Assembly: GCA_030066665.1 (NCBI GenBank)
Contig: JASJBD010000056.1
Location: 1 to 64,000 of the forward strand
Direction: 5' to 3'
From: Gammaproteobacteria bacterium
GTDB taxonomy: Bacteria; Pseudomonadota; Gammaproteobacteria; Steroidobacterales; GCA-2729495
Length of the DNA stretch: 64,000 nucleotides
The notes beneath the pieces are model-generated. The model did not search any database, had not been told where the DNA came from, and was given only the letters and a program-made list of their open reading frames with translations. This document shows, piece by piece, positions 1-9,954 of the stretch (the stretch's first letter is position 1; each line of letters starts with the position of its first letter). Both the position numbers and the translations under genes were made by a program.

Positions 1-1178
1 GCGCCCATGCAGCGTCCGGCGCGGAAGTCCTTGACCTCGCCCTCGGCACGCGCACCACCGTGATAGTCGTAGCCGCCCATCGTGATACAGCCGGCGCCGG
101 CAAAACCATTCAGCACCAGCTTCATAACCGAGGCCGTCTTCCGGAACTCGTTATCGTTGTCGAACTCGTTCTCCGTGAAGATGCCGGTCGGGCCAACGAT
201 GTCGGTGTCCGCTCTGACGTCAAATACCGTCTGGTCACCGAAGCGTTCGGCGACGTCGGCAGCTTTCATGTAGCCGCACTTGATCAGGTCGCGAATCACG
301 TCGTTACCCGTGATACCGAGTTTTGGATCGACCACGTCCATCTTGTCACTGGACAGTCGTTGAATCGATTCCATGACGGCAACGGCGTCGTCCTGCCCCA
401 GCAACCCAACCAGGTCACCGGTGTCGACCAGGCCCAGCACGTCAGATGGACGATCCACCTTGGTGGGCCGCCAAATCGCGCGCTGCTCCGGCGGAATCAG
501 GTTGACTGGATCCATCGAGTTGCCGCCTGAATCGCTGTTTCGCGACCCGATAAGGGTCAGCAGCTCGCCGTCACCGCCAGCCTGCGCGATGCCGTACATT
601 GGGTTGTGCGGATTATTGCCGGTGTCATTGTCGGAACGCGCCGGGATCACCGCGCCGTTGACGTTCAGGGCGGTACCCGGGCTCATGCTTGCCTGCATGC
701 CGCGCAGGAAGGCGCTGTCACTGTGGAACGCCAGCCCGAGGCTCGTGTCCGTGTGATCACCATTACTGGTCAACGTCGGCGTGGCCTCTGTCACGCCCGG
801 CACCATGTCACCCGGCAGGCCCATCTTGCTGTAACCCTGCGTGGTCAGAAAATCCATCTGACCATCCTGGCGACCAACCAGCACGTTGGACGCCGACATG
901 TTCGCGCCGCCCGCCAGGTCGAAGCAGATGAACGGCACCGGGTTGAAGGCGTTTGGATTGATCAGCGGACAGGTGCCGGCATTGATGATTGCCTGCAAGT
1001 CCGGAGACAGTGCCATCGCCTCACGCGGATTCGCGAACAGGCTCAGCACGCCACCGGTCGCGACGGTGGCCGCTCCCGCCATGAATCCCTGCGAGATCAA
1101 CTGCCGCCGCGTGACCGGACGCGGATGGTCCGGATGCCGCTGTGGCTCGAAGTAGTTACGCTTCTTTCGCTTGGCCAT
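1..1178 (-). CDS. Secreted protein with twin-arginine-like signal (3' end truncated by window edge)
   Basis: Reverse-strand reading from the ATG at 1178 gives MAKRKKRNYFEPQRHPDHPRPVTRRQLISQGFMAGAATVATGGV..., open to position 1. TRRQLI plus a hydrophobic segment resembles a Tat signal. Absent from the ORF track because it runs off the edge. Confidence 0.75.
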   Translation of the reverse strand, partial: MAKRKKRNYFEPQRHPDHPRPVTRRQLISQGFMAGAATVATGGVLSLFANPREAMALSPDLQAIINAGTCPLINPNAFNPVPFICFDLAGGANMSASNVLVGRQDGQMDFLTTQGYSKMGLPGDMVPGVTEATPTLTSNGDHTDTSLGLAFHSDSAFLRGMQASMSPGTALNVNGAVIPARSDNDTGNNPHNPMYGIAQAGGDGELLTLIGSRNSDSGGNSMDPVNLIPPEQRAIWRPTKVDRPSDVLGLVDTGDLVGLLGQDDAVAVMESIQRLSSDKMDVVDPKLGITGNDVIRDLIKCGYMKAADVAERFGDQTVFDVRADTDIVGPTGIFTENEFDNDNEFRKTASVMKLVLNGFAGAGCITMGGYDYHGGARAEGEVKDFRAGRCMG

Positions 1179-1189
1179 CTGTCTCACCC

Positions 1190-3715
1190 TTACTGCACCA
1201 GGGCGATGCCGCTGCCGAGTACGGCGGAGCACACTGCCTTGGCAATATCTTCAGTTCGATCCGAGTCACTGTCGTCGGCCGCGATCAGCCGATCGATCAG
1301 GTTCGGCGGCCGTGCCGGGTTGCCACCGGCGGCGACGTACCCGAGCTCGTCGACCACATCGGCGAAGGCCGGTTGCGAAGCGATCAGGCCGACACCCATG
1401 ATCCGGTCAACCAGCGGATTGATCAGGTCATCGCGATTCGCGCCCGCGTACGCCGTACTTGGAATCTGTCCGAAGTTCGTCGTGAAGTTCGGGAAGTACT
1501 GATTCCGGCGGTTCACGTCGTTCTCGATCAGCGCGTCGCAGTAGGCAATCGCCAACTGGGCAATGCCGATTTCCTGTGCCGAGGAGAAAGTACCCGCGTC
1601 CGGCACCGCCGGCAGCTGCTGGCGGACCAGGTCGAAAGTGCTCTGCACTTCACCTGGCGGGACTGTGGTCACGGCGGACATGGTCGCGTTGATCTCGTCG
1701 AAAGTGCGCAGGCCAATGTCCGGCTGCGGACCTACGGCCGCTTCCGGCGGTAGCGTCAGGTTCGTTGGTGGTGTTACCGGGCCGAAGTTCTGGCCGAGCT
1801 GATCGAAGGTGAGGAAGAACTCATCCACGTCCGGACCATTCTGCAGCGGTATGACCGTGCCCATGTTCGACAGCGGCTGCCCAACTGTGTCGTTAAGCGT
1901 GAGGTTCAGGTTGGCATAGGCCTGACCGACATCCAGCACCGAACCGTTCAGGCCGATCTTCATGCCCACCAGCGGCACGCCCGATATCGTCGTACTCGTG
2001 TCGAGATTCAGGAACACCGGCGCATTGAACAGGTAGCTGTAGTTGTCGAACTGTGCCACCTCGAACATCACGTAGGACCCCGGCAGGTTCACCAGGTCGC
2101 CGACATAGAACAGCAGGAAGAACTTCTGGCCGACACCGGCATCCATGTTCTGCTGGATCTGGGCGTCGGTCAGCGTGCGATTGTGAATCGCGACGAGCTT
2201 GATTACGCCCTGCCATTGGCGGTCGCCAGACACTTCGTTACCGAGTACGAAGGCAAAGGTATCGTCCCAGTCGACCAGCGTATCGCCAGGCACCGGGTCG
2301 ACATCGTCGGTGAATACGCCGTTGACATAGATACGCCGGCCGTTGATCGGGTCGTAATTCACGACCACGTGCTGCAACGTCGCCTGCAGATCTTCGTCCG
2401 CGGCCGACGTCGTCAGGAACGGTTCTCCGTTGCCATCGGTGCTGCCACTGCGATTGTAGGCATCGTACTGGTACAGCGTCTGGCCGAGGTGGAAGTTACG
2501 CGCCTGCGTACCGGCGGAGTAACTCACGATGCGAGACTCCTCCTGCACCACGTTACCAGGCGCCACCCACGCTTCGATCGCATATTCACCCGTGAGGTTG
2601 GCAATCAAGTCGTGCAGCTTGCGGCTGGTCGTCGTGGTCGCTTGCGCTTTACCGTCGATGAGTTCAATACCCCAGCCGCCAACCCAGTTGACGCCTGTCG
2701 GGGACAGGGCCAGGTCCATGGCCGGGGCCACGCCACTGGTGTCGAAGGCGGTGAAGCCTTGACCCGCCTTGAATTCGTACAGTGCGATCTGGTTCGCCTC
2801 GAAGCGGTTGCCGCCAGACGCGACCGTGCCCTCGAGCAGGGTCAACGCCATGCTGGTGACCAGGTTCGGATCCACCGGCTCGGGATTGATCAAACCGGCG
2901 TAGGCCTGAATCGCGGCCAGCATGGTCGCGGAGTCCGACGCGCAGTCGCTCCAGCAATTGTGAAATTGCACACCCAGCCGGAATACGAAGCGCGAGTCGG
3001 GCGGGTTGTTCAGGTCGATCTTCGATTGCGCCGCCGCGTACGCAACGTTGATATCGGTTTCAGCAAAGAACGGCTGCTGCTGCAATATTGGACCGTCACT
3101 GCGGTGGCAGTCCGAGCAATACTGGGTCAGCAGGTCGTGTATCGGCGTGAAATCCGGTGGACCAGCCGGGGTCGGCGGGAACACCTTGGTGGATCCGGGC
3201 GGATTCAATGGTGGCGGTGTCAGAATAATCTGACGGCCACCCGTCGCGCCGCCACCGACCCAGTTCTCGATCCAGGTCGTCATGATATCGGCACAGGCCT
3301 GCGGACTGGCGAGCCAGCAGTTATGACCGGCACCGTTGTTGAACACTTTGGTGACCAGCCGTGACAAGGCCGGCTGGTCACGATCGGTCAGCGGGCCGGC
3401 CGCGGCGTACGCCGAGTTCACATCATCGAAGCGCGCAAACAGTGGCGACTGCCCGCCCGCCTGCGAGTGACAGTCACCGCAGGCGGCTGCACCGGTCGGT
3501 TGCAGGTTGGTCCACAGCTCGACCATGAAATTCTGCACGTCTTCGGTCGCCGGCGGCGGTCCGTTATACGTTTGCTGCTGTGTACCGGGTGTGGCCGGCG
3601 GCAGCGCTTCCGTGCTCGCACCGCCACCGCAACCGCTCAGAATCACAGCGGCACCGGCCAGGGCGGCCCAGCGCGCCGGGCGCACGATCACTTCAGGAAA
3701 TCTAAGAAAATTCAT
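1190..3715 (-). CDS. LamG-like lipoprotein with two c-type heme motifs
   Basis: 841 aa; lipobox-like LSGCGGG; CGDCH and CSDCH motifs; central concanavalin/LamG-like segment (EAWVAPGNVVQEESRIVSYSAGTQARNFHLGQ...IYVNGVF). Confidence 0.8.
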   Translation of the reverse strand: MNFLRFPEVIVRPARWAALAGAAVILSGCGGGASTEALPPATPGTQQQTYNGPPPATEDVQNFMVELWTNLQPTGAAACGDCHSQAGGQSPLFARFDDVNSAYAAAGPLTDRDQPALSRLVTKVFNNGAGHNCWLASPQACADIMTTWIENWVGGGATGGRQIILTPPPLNPPGSTKVFPPTPAGPPDFTPIHDLLTQYCSDCHRSDGPILQQQPFFAETDINVAYAAAQSKIDLNNPPDSRFVFRLGVQFHNCWSDCASDSATMLAAIQAYAGLINPEPVDPNLVTSMALTLLEGTVASGGNRFEANQIALYEFKAGQGFTAFDTSGVAPAMDLALSPTGVNWVGGWGIELIDGKAQATTTTSRKLHDLIANLTGEYAIEAWVAPGNVVQEESRIVSYSAGTQARNFHLGQTLYQYDAYNRSGSTDGNGEPFLTTSAADEDLQATLQHVVVNYDPINGRRIYVNGVFTDDVDPVPGDTLVDWDDTFAFVLGNEVSGDRQWQGVIKLVAIHNRTLTDAQIQQNMDAGVGQKFFLLFYVGDLVNLPGSYVMFEVAQFDNYSYLFNAPVFLNLDTSTTISGVPLVGMKIGLNGSVLDVGQAYANLNLTLNDTVGQPLSNMGTVIPLQNGPDVDEFFLTFDQLGQNFGPVTPPTNLTLPPEAAVGPQPDIGLRTFDEINATMSAVTTVPPGEVQSTFDLVRQQLPAVPDAGTFSSAQEIGIAQLAIAYCDALIENDVNRRNQYFPNFTTNFGQIPSTAYAGANRDDLINPLVDRIMGVGLIASQPAFADVVDELGYVAAGGNPARPPNLIDRLIAADDSDSDRTEDIAKAVCSAVLGSGIALVQ

Positions 3716-3718
3716 CGC

Positions 3719-4930
3719 TTAGTCCCCCATGCAGTACACAGCGCTCTCGGCGAAGACCTGCTTCAGCCGATAACCACCGTCGCGGAAGGACACCGTCATG
3801 CTCTCGATCTGCGCTGCGTCATTGGCATCGGCAGGATCGCGCAGGCACACGGCACGGAAAACTTTCTTGGCCTGGCAGCGGGCGAAGGCTTTGGAGTTAG
3901 CCAGTTCGCGTCCCATGGACGCCGCCCCGCTGCCGCTACCACCCGGGGTGTTAGGCCCGAAGTCCCACTCGAACCTGTTGTTCGGGCCGTCGCGCCAGTA
4001 GTTGTCCCAACTGTCGTCAGGCGTCACGAAGCCATATTGGAACGTCGTGTCATTGTTGAAATATTTTGGTACCACCGTACCCGGCGTATAAACCAGCCGC
4101 CCGGTCGCGTCGTCGTAATCGTGATACGCATAGGCTTGTGCCAGCGGGTCCATGCCCGAATGGCAGCCAATGCAATTGGTCAGATATACGCGGCTGTCAC
4201 CACCCGGGCTGCGGGACACATCCTGGCGGATGCGATCGGCCGCGCGGGTCGTGTCGAGCATCTGCTCCATGTCGTTACACAGATGGTTGACCATCGTGAA
4301 GCGGAACATGGCGCGGTTGGTGCCGGCAACGAAAAACGCTTCGGCCGCTGCCCGTGTGGTCAGCACGCCGGCAACGCCAGCCGCCGGAATGCCGTTACGC
4401 ACAGTCTGGGCATCGCGCACGAGCTGCAGCGGGTCGCCGAGATCGACGTCGTCACGCTCCATTTGCGCGTAGTGATTGTTGTTGGCCGCTGAGTAGGCCG
4501 GTAAACCGAGATTGCCGGCGCCGACATACAGCACGTCGGCCGACAGCAACTCGTTGAACGGCACATAGCCCGGCTGATCGTCATCCCTGACGATGCCGAT
4601 AACCGTGGCAACGTAGTCGTTCAGCGGAACGAACACGTCGAAGTCACGGTTTGTCCACGGCGCCGCGAAGTTCTTCAGCGTGACTTTGTAGAACTCGCTG
4701 TTCTGCATAGCCGTGTACGCCGCAGACTCGTAAGCCGCCTGGGACTGTCCACCGTTGATGATGTCCTGTTCCATCGTGTCCAGGACAGTTTGCGACGGCG
4801 GCACACCGGCTAACCGGTCGTGTATCCGTCTGGCCTGGTCACGGACGTCTGCACTGGCGGTGCCTGAAATCAGGCAAAACGCGCACGCGACGAGCAAGAA
4901 CCCCTTTCGCAATCTGCGGACGCTATGCAT
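3719..4930 (-). CDS. Secreted CxxCH (cytochrome-like) protein
   Basis: Likely start MHSVRRLRKGFLLVACAFCLISGTASA (signal peptide); NCIGCHSGMDPLAQAYAYHDYD motif; same strand and 3 bp from the LamG-cytochrome gene. Confidence 0.75.
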   Translation of the reverse strand: MHSVRRLRKGFLLVACAFCLISGTASADVRDQARRIHDRLAGVPPSQTVLDTMEQDIINGGQSQAAYESAAYTAMQNSEFYKVTLKNFAAPWTNRDFDVFVPLNDYVATVIGIVRDDDQPGYVPFNELLSADVLYVGAGNLGLPAYSAANNNHYAQMERDDVDLGDPLQLVRDAQTVRNGIPAAGVAGVLTTRAAAEAFFVAGTNRAMFRFTMVNHLCNDMEQMLDTTRAADRIRQDVSRSPGGDSRVYLTNCIGCHSGMDPLAQAYAYHDYDDATGRLVYTPGTVVPKYFNNDTTFQYGFVTPDDSWDNYWRDGPNNRFEWDFGPNTPGGSGSGAASMGRELANSKAFARCQAKKVFRAVCLRDPADANDAAQIESMTVSFRDGGYRLKQVFAESAVYCMGD

Positions 4931-5164
4931 CGCAGCTGCCTCCATGCTTCTGCAGCGAAATCGCCGACAACAACAAAATCTTCCCAAAACAAACGGCGCC
5001 TCCAGCACCGTTGGTGCAACGATCCATGTTGCGGCCGCTCGCTACTGTGACCGGGTTAACAGTCCGGCTTTTCGGCTTTGCATTACGTTACGTCGCGGGC
5101 GCTTTATCTACTCTAGCCAGCCAAACTTCGGGGCGTTGTTGTGAGCGAATGCCAGGGGCATCCA

Positions 5165-7801
5165 ATGGCTATTAAACTGCGCGACCTGCGCGGCCGGGTT
5201 TCGGCTGCACTTACATTTAGCTTCTTGCCGCTCGTCTTGCTGCTTGCCGGATGTGGCGGTGGCGGTGGTGGCGTCGGTATTGCGGAAGGACAGGTTCCTG
5301 ATCCGGTCCTGGTCGAAGTACCGATTGCCTACATCAAACGACCGCTGCCGATGGATGACATGGGCGGGCTGGAACCCATCCAGGCAGACGAGCTGCTGAC
5401 ATTCGATGTCGGTGCTGATCTCTACCTGCGTGATCGCGCCTCGCCAACCGCGTCGGAAATCAACATTACCGCCGCGGAGACGCAAGGCATGGGCGACGTC
5501 CGGGATGTCGACGTGTCCTGGGACGGCACGAAGATCGTCTTCGCGATGCGCGGCCCGTTCGATCCGAACCTGGACGACGAAGATCAGCCGCCGTGGAATA
5601 TCTGGGAATACGACATACCGAATGCCTCGCTACGGCGTGTCATGGTGTCTGACATCGTTGCCGATGCCGGTCACGACATCGGTCCTGCGTATCTGCCGGA
5701 CGGCCGGATCATGTTTGCGTCGACACGCCAGCGGACTTCCGGCGCGATCCTGCTGGACGAGGGCAAGCCCCAGTTCTCGGCCATGGACGAGGAGCAGAAC
5801 GAAATGGCTTTCGTGTTGCACGTCATGAATGAGGACGGCAGCAACATCCGCCAGATCACCTACAACCAGAGTCACGACTTCAACCCGACCGTCATGTCCG
5901 ACGGCAAGATCGTGTTCAGCCGTTGGGATGCCGCCGGGCCGAACAGTGCCATCCACTTGTATCGCGCGAACCCGGATGGTTCGGGCCAGGAGATGCTGTA
6001 CGGTCGCAACAGCCACCTCACTGGTACGAACGGCGCCGAGATTCACTTCCTGCGGCCCCGGGAAATGGCCAACGGTCTCCTGCTCACGGTCATTCACCAA
6101 TTGACCGCGCCGTTGCGCGGCGGTGACCTGGCGTCGATCGACACTGGTATCTACCTGGAAAACACCCAGCCCAACAGCGGGAATCCCGGCATGACCGGAC
6201 CCGCGCAGATTCGACCGGTGGTCAATGACGTGCACACCGACGGCACGATTTCTCCGGGTGGCCTGTTCGCGTCGGCGTATCCCCTGTGGGATGGCACCGG
6301 TCGTATGTTGGTGAGCTGGAGCCAGTGCGCGATCCAGGAAGGCGCAAACACGGTGCCGTGTACACCGGCCCGGCTGGCCGACCCGACTTCCGTGCCGGCA
6401 ATGCCGGCATACGGCATCTGGGTCTACGACGTCGCGCAAGGTACCCAGGTCCCGATAGTCGCGCCTGAAGCCGGCTTTGCGTACACCGACGTGGTCGCGG
6501 CCCAGGCACGCAGCCTGCCGCCCATCATCCTCGACACCGAGCTCACCGGCGATACCAACCTGATCGCCGAGAACGCCGGTGTGATTAATATTCGCAGTGT
6601 CTACGACCTCGATGGCGTGGATTCCGCCGTGCCGGACATTCCGACCCTGGCCGATCCGGTTGCAACGACGCCGGACATGCGACCGGCGCGCTTTGTGCGC
6701 GTCGTCAAGGCGGTGAGCCTGCCCGACGAGGACATTGTCGATCTCGACAACACGGCCTTCGGGCGCAGCGATGTCAATGGCATGCGCGAGATCATCGGCT
6801 ACGCGCCGGTGGAGCCGGATGGTTCAGTGCGGGTCAAGGTTCCGGCGAACGTCGCGCTGCAAGTCAGTGTGCTGGACGTGCAGGGCCGGCGCATTGGTCC
6901 CCGACACAACAGCTGGATCCAGCTGCGCCCAGGCGAGGTGCTGAACTGTACCGGTTGTCATGACCCGAATACCGGTCTGTCTCATGGTCGGAGCGATGCA
7001 TTCGCCAGCGCGTATCCGGGTGCGTTGACGACCGGGCAGCCGTTCCCGAATACCGATCCGGCGATCTTCGCCGACTTCGGTGAGACGATGGCGGAAGCGC
7101 GTGGACGTATCAGCTGTGCGACCGACTGTGCGGCAATCACGCCCAGCGTGGACGTGCGTTACGAAGACGTCTGGACCGACCCGAATATTCAGACGCCGGC
7201 GACGCCGTTCACTTATGAATACGCCACCATGACCACGCCGCATCCGGTATCGGCGGCGTGCCAGGGTGAGACGCTGGGCCTCAGCAACTGGTCGACGCTG
7301 TGTCGCACCTTGATCAATTACGAAATGCACCTGCAGCCGCTCTGGGATCTGCCGCGGCTGGCGCCCGATGGCGTCACCGACGTGACCTGTGTGCTATGCC
7401 ACCGGCGCGTGGACGACATGGGTAACCCGATGGTGCCGGAGGGGCAGCTGGAGCTGACCGGCGGTCCCGACCCGAACGTGATGGAACACGTCGTGTCCTA
7501 TCGCGAGCTGATGTTCACGGACGAGGCGCTGGAGTTCGACCCGGTGCAGGGCATCCTCGTACCTATCCTGGTGCAGGTGGGCGTCGATCCGGTTACAGGC
7601 GACCCGATTTTCGACACCGTGCCGGTGCCGCCGTCGATGTCGACAGCCGGCGCCCGCGCGTCCGGCCGCTTCCTCGATCGCTTTGATCCCGGTGGAACTC
7701 ACGAAGCCTGGCTGACCGAAGCGGAACTGCGTCTCATTTCCGAATGGCTGGATGTGGGCGGTCAGTACTTCAATAACCCCTTCGACGTGCCGATAAATTG
7801 A
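5165..7801 (+). CDS. PD40/HzsA-related lipoprotein with two CxxCH motifs
   Basis: Internal start MAIKLRDLRGRV; lipobox LLLAGCGGG; TolB/PD40-like repeats (DVDVSWDGTKIVFAMRG, DFNPTVMSDGKIVFSRWD); CTGCH and CVLCH motifs. Confidence 0.8.
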   Translation: MAIKLRDLRGRVSAALTFSFLPLVLLLAGCGGGGGGVGIAEGQVPDPVLVEVPIAYIKRPLPMDDMGGLEPIQADELLTFDVGADLYLRDRASPTASEINITAAETQGMGDVRDVDVSWDGTKIVFAMRGPFDPNLDDEDQPPWNIWEYDIPNASLRRVMVSDIVADAGHDIGPAYLPDGRIMFASTRQRTSGAILLDEGKPQFSAMDEEQNEMAFVLHVMNEDGSNIRQITYNQSHDFNPTVMSDGKIVFSRWDAAGPNSAIHLYRANPDGSGQEMLYGRNSHLTGTNGAEIHFLRPREMANGLLLTVIHQLTAPLRGGDLASIDTGIYLENTQPNSGNPGMTGPAQIRPVVNDVHTDGTISPGGLFASAYPLWDGTGRMLVSWSQCAIQEGANTVPCTPARLADPTSVPAMPAYGIWVYDVAQGTQVPIVAPEAGFAYTDVVAAQARSLPPIILDTELTGDTNLIAENAGVINIRSVYDLDGVDSAVPDIPTLADPVATTPDMRPARFVRVVKAVSLPDEDIVDLDNTAFGRSDVNGMREIIGYAPVEPDGSVRVKVPANVALQVSVLDVQGRRIGPRHNSWIQLRPGEVLNCTGCHDPNTGLSHGRSDAFASAYPGALTTGQPFPNTDPAIFADFGETMAEARGRISCATDCAAITPSVDVRYEDVWTDPNIQTPATPFTYEYATMTTPHPVSAACQGETLGLSNWSTLCRTLINYEMHLQPLWDLPRLAPDGVTDVTCVLCHRRVDDMGNPMVPEGQLELTGGPDPNVMEHVVSYRELMFTDEALEFDPVQGILVPILVQVGVDPVTGDPIFDTVPVPPSMSTAGARASGRFLDRFDPGGTHEAWLTEAELRLISEWLDVGGQYFNNPFDVPIN

Positions 7802-7804
7802 TAC

Positions 7805-8545
7805 ATGGGCAGATTGATGGTCATTACGGCTTTGTGTGCACTTCTTGTCGCGCCCCTGGCGCAGGCGAAGAAGCGCTATTACGAAGTCGTAGTGACCGAC
7901 CCCTACATCGAACTGCATACCGGTCCGGGCAGGGGTTATCCAATCTTTCATGTGATCGATCGTGGCGAGCAGATCGAGGTGATCAAACGCCGCACCGACT
8001 GGTTCAAGGTTCGCAATGATCGTGGCGTCACCGGCTGGGCCAGCGCCCAGCAAATGGCCCGCACCATGGAACCCACCGGCCGGCCGGCAAAGATCGAGAA
8101 TCCCGATCGCGATGACTACACGAGCCGCCAGCGCGAAGCCGGCATCATGCTCGGTGACTTCGAGGGTGCCAACGTTATCTCTGCTTACGGCTCCTGGCTA
8201 TTCACGCCCAATTTGGGTGCCGAAATCTGGGGGTCGCTCCTGACGGGTGACTTCTCGAACGGGTGGATGGTCAACGCCAATATCGTGCACACACCTTTTC
8301 CGGAGTGGTGGATTTCGCCATTCCTGACATTGGGGACCGGCGTGCTGCACGTCGATCCGAAATCCAGCCTGGTCAGCGCGGAGGACAGAACTGACCAGAC
8401 AGCGCACGCCGGTATCGGTCTGCGCGCCCACCTTACCCGTCGGTTCCTGCTCCGGGCGGAGTACAAAACCTACAAGGTGTTCACCAGCAGGGACGACAAC
8501 GAGGAAGTCGCAGAATGGAAAGCCGGATTTTCGTTCTTCTTTTGA
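7805..8545 (+). CDS. SH3-domain protein with C-terminal outer-membrane beta-barrel domain
   Basis: Signal peptide, SH3b-like IELHTGPGRGYPIFHVIDRGEQIEVIKRRTDWFKVR, then beta-barrel-like repeats ending in EWKAGFSFFF (aromatic C-terminus). Confidence 0.75.
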   Translation: MGRLMVITALCALLVAPLAQAKKRYYEVVVTDPYIELHTGPGRGYPIFHVIDRGEQIEVIKRRTDWFKVRNDRGVTGWASAQQMARTMEPTGRPAKIENPDRDDYTSRQREAGIMLGDFEGANVISAYGSWLFTPNLGAEIWGSLLTGDFSNGWMVNANIVHTPFPEWWISPFLTLGTGVLHVDPKSSLVSAEDRTDQTAHAGIGLRAHLTRRFLLRAEYKTYKVFTSRDDNEEVAEWKAGFSFFF

Positions 8546-9168
8546 TTGTGGCGGTCAGCCTGACAACGGGCTGCAGTCGAAACAAGGTCGTGGACAACTC
8601 CGCGGACGCGACCGTGCCCGTTATCAATCCCGAAGTCGCGCGCCGCGACATCAAGGAACCCAAGATTGACAACGAGAATTTCGAAATCGGCGCGTTCGTC
8701 GGCTACAAGAGCGTGGAGGATTTCGAATCCAACATGGTCTGGGGTGCCAAGCTGGCGTACCACGTGACTGAGCACCTGTTTGTCGAAGGTACTTACGGCC
8801 AGACCGACGTGGGCGAGACCAGCTTCGAGAAGTTGAGCGGTGGTGCCCCGCTGCTCACCGACGACGAGCGCACCTTGAAGTACTACGACGTGTCGATCGG
8901 ATTCAACATCTTGCCGGGCGAGGTGTTCATCGGTCGCAGGTTGGCCTTCAACAGCGCCCTGTACGTGATCGGCGGCGTCGGTAACACCGAATTCGCGGGC
9001 GATGATTTCTTCACGGTCGTGTTTGGCGCCGGCTACCGAGTGCTGGCGACTGACTGGCTCGCGCTGAACTTCATGGTGCGCGACCACATGTTCGATTCGG
9101 ATCTGCTGGGTGAGGAAAAAACCACCCACAACATTGAGTTCAACTTAGGTCTGACCCTGTTCTTCTGA
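8515..9168 (+). CDS. Outer-membrane beta-barrel domain lipoprotein
   Basis: Lipobox VSLTTGC; alternating beta pattern ending EFNLGLTLFF; overlaps the preceding gene. Confidence 0.75.
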   Translation: MESRIFVLLLIVAVSLTTGCSRNKVVDNSADATVPVINPEVARRDIKEPKIDNENFEIGAFVGYKSVEDFESNMVWGAKLAYHVTEHLFVEGTYGQTDVGETSFEKLSGGAPLLTDDERTLKYYDVSIGFNILPGEVFIGRRLAFNSALYVIGGVGNTEFAGDDFFTVVFGAGYRVLATDWLALNFMVRDHMFDSDLLGEEKTTHNIEFNLGLTLFF

Positions 9169-9191
9169 CGGAAAGGCTCGTCGCGGAGGAG

Positions 9192-9713
9192 ATGCAAATG
9201 CAAAATTGGCAACGAAGAATTCTCTTGTTCGTACTCGGCGGAATGCTCGTAGCAAGCGGGATGGCCGGTGCCAGCAGCACCGAAGTGTCAGGGCCGGCGC
9301 CGGATTTCACATTGGTGGATCGCAGCGGGCAGCCGGTGTCCCTCAGTGAACTGAAAGGGCAGGTCGTACTCATCAACTTCTGGGCGACCTGGTGTGGTCC
9401 CTGCCGCAAGGAAATGCCGTTACTGGAGCAGCTCTACTCCCGATACGAAGCGCTGGGCTTCACGCTGCTCGGCGTCAACGTGGAAGAGGGCGACGTGAAT
9501 GCGGAAGCCTTTCTCGCTGAGACGCCGGTGTCGTTCCCGATCCTGTTCGATCCGGAGAACCGCGTGAGCAAACTGTACGACGTGTCGGCGATGCCGAGCA
9601 CGGTGCTGGTCGACCGGCAGGGCAACATGCGTTTCCTGCACCACGGTTACCAGGACGGCTACGAAAACATCTATCAGGACCAGATTCGCCAGCTGGTTCG
9701 CGAGCGGGGCTGA
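9192..9713 (+). CDS. TlpA-family thiol-disulfide oxidoreductase
   Basis: Signal peptide; FWATWCGPCRKEMPLLEQL thioredoxin motif. Confidence 0.9.
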   Translation: MQMQNWQRRILLFVLGGMLVASGMAGASSTEVSGPAPDFTLVDRSGQPVSLSELKGQVVLINFWATWCGPCRKEMPLLEQLYSRYEALGFTLLGVNVEEGDVNAEAFLAETPVSFPILFDPENRVSKLYDVSAMPSTVLVDRQGNMRFLHHGYQDGYENIYQDQIRQLVRERG

Positions 9714-9714
9714 C

Positions 9715-9954
9715 GTGATGCAAGCTGCAACACGCCATTGGCTCGTGGTCGTGGCTGTCGGTGTGCTCGTCACCCTCGGCGGCTGTGCGATAGAACCCTG
9801 GGTCAAGCCCTACGAACGCGACCGGCTGGCCGATCCGATCATGAGTTTCGACCGCGATCCGATCTCGAACGCTTATATCCATCACGTCTACGAAGCCCGT
9901 GAGGGCGCCCGCGGGGCGTCCGGCAGCGCGGGAGGTGGTTGTGGCTGTAACTGA
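9715..9954 (+). CDS. DUF4266-like small lipoprotein
   Basis: 79 aa; GGCAIEPWVKPYERDRLADPIM...GASGSAGGGCGCN, typical of DUF4266 proteins. Confidence 0.75.
   Translation: MMQAATRHWLVVVAVGVLVTLGGCAIEPWVKPYERDRLADPIMSFDRDPISNAYIHHVYEAREGARGASGSAGGGCGCN

Noticed and set aside
2183-3364. 393-aa plus-strand ORF
   Set aside because: Opposite the LamG/CxxCH lipoprotein gene; shadow composition.
5165-7801. Interpretation as true hydrazine synthase (anammox)
   Set aside because: Only PD40 plus CxxCH architecture is shared; no HzsB/C or hydrazine dehydrogenase-like genes nearby.
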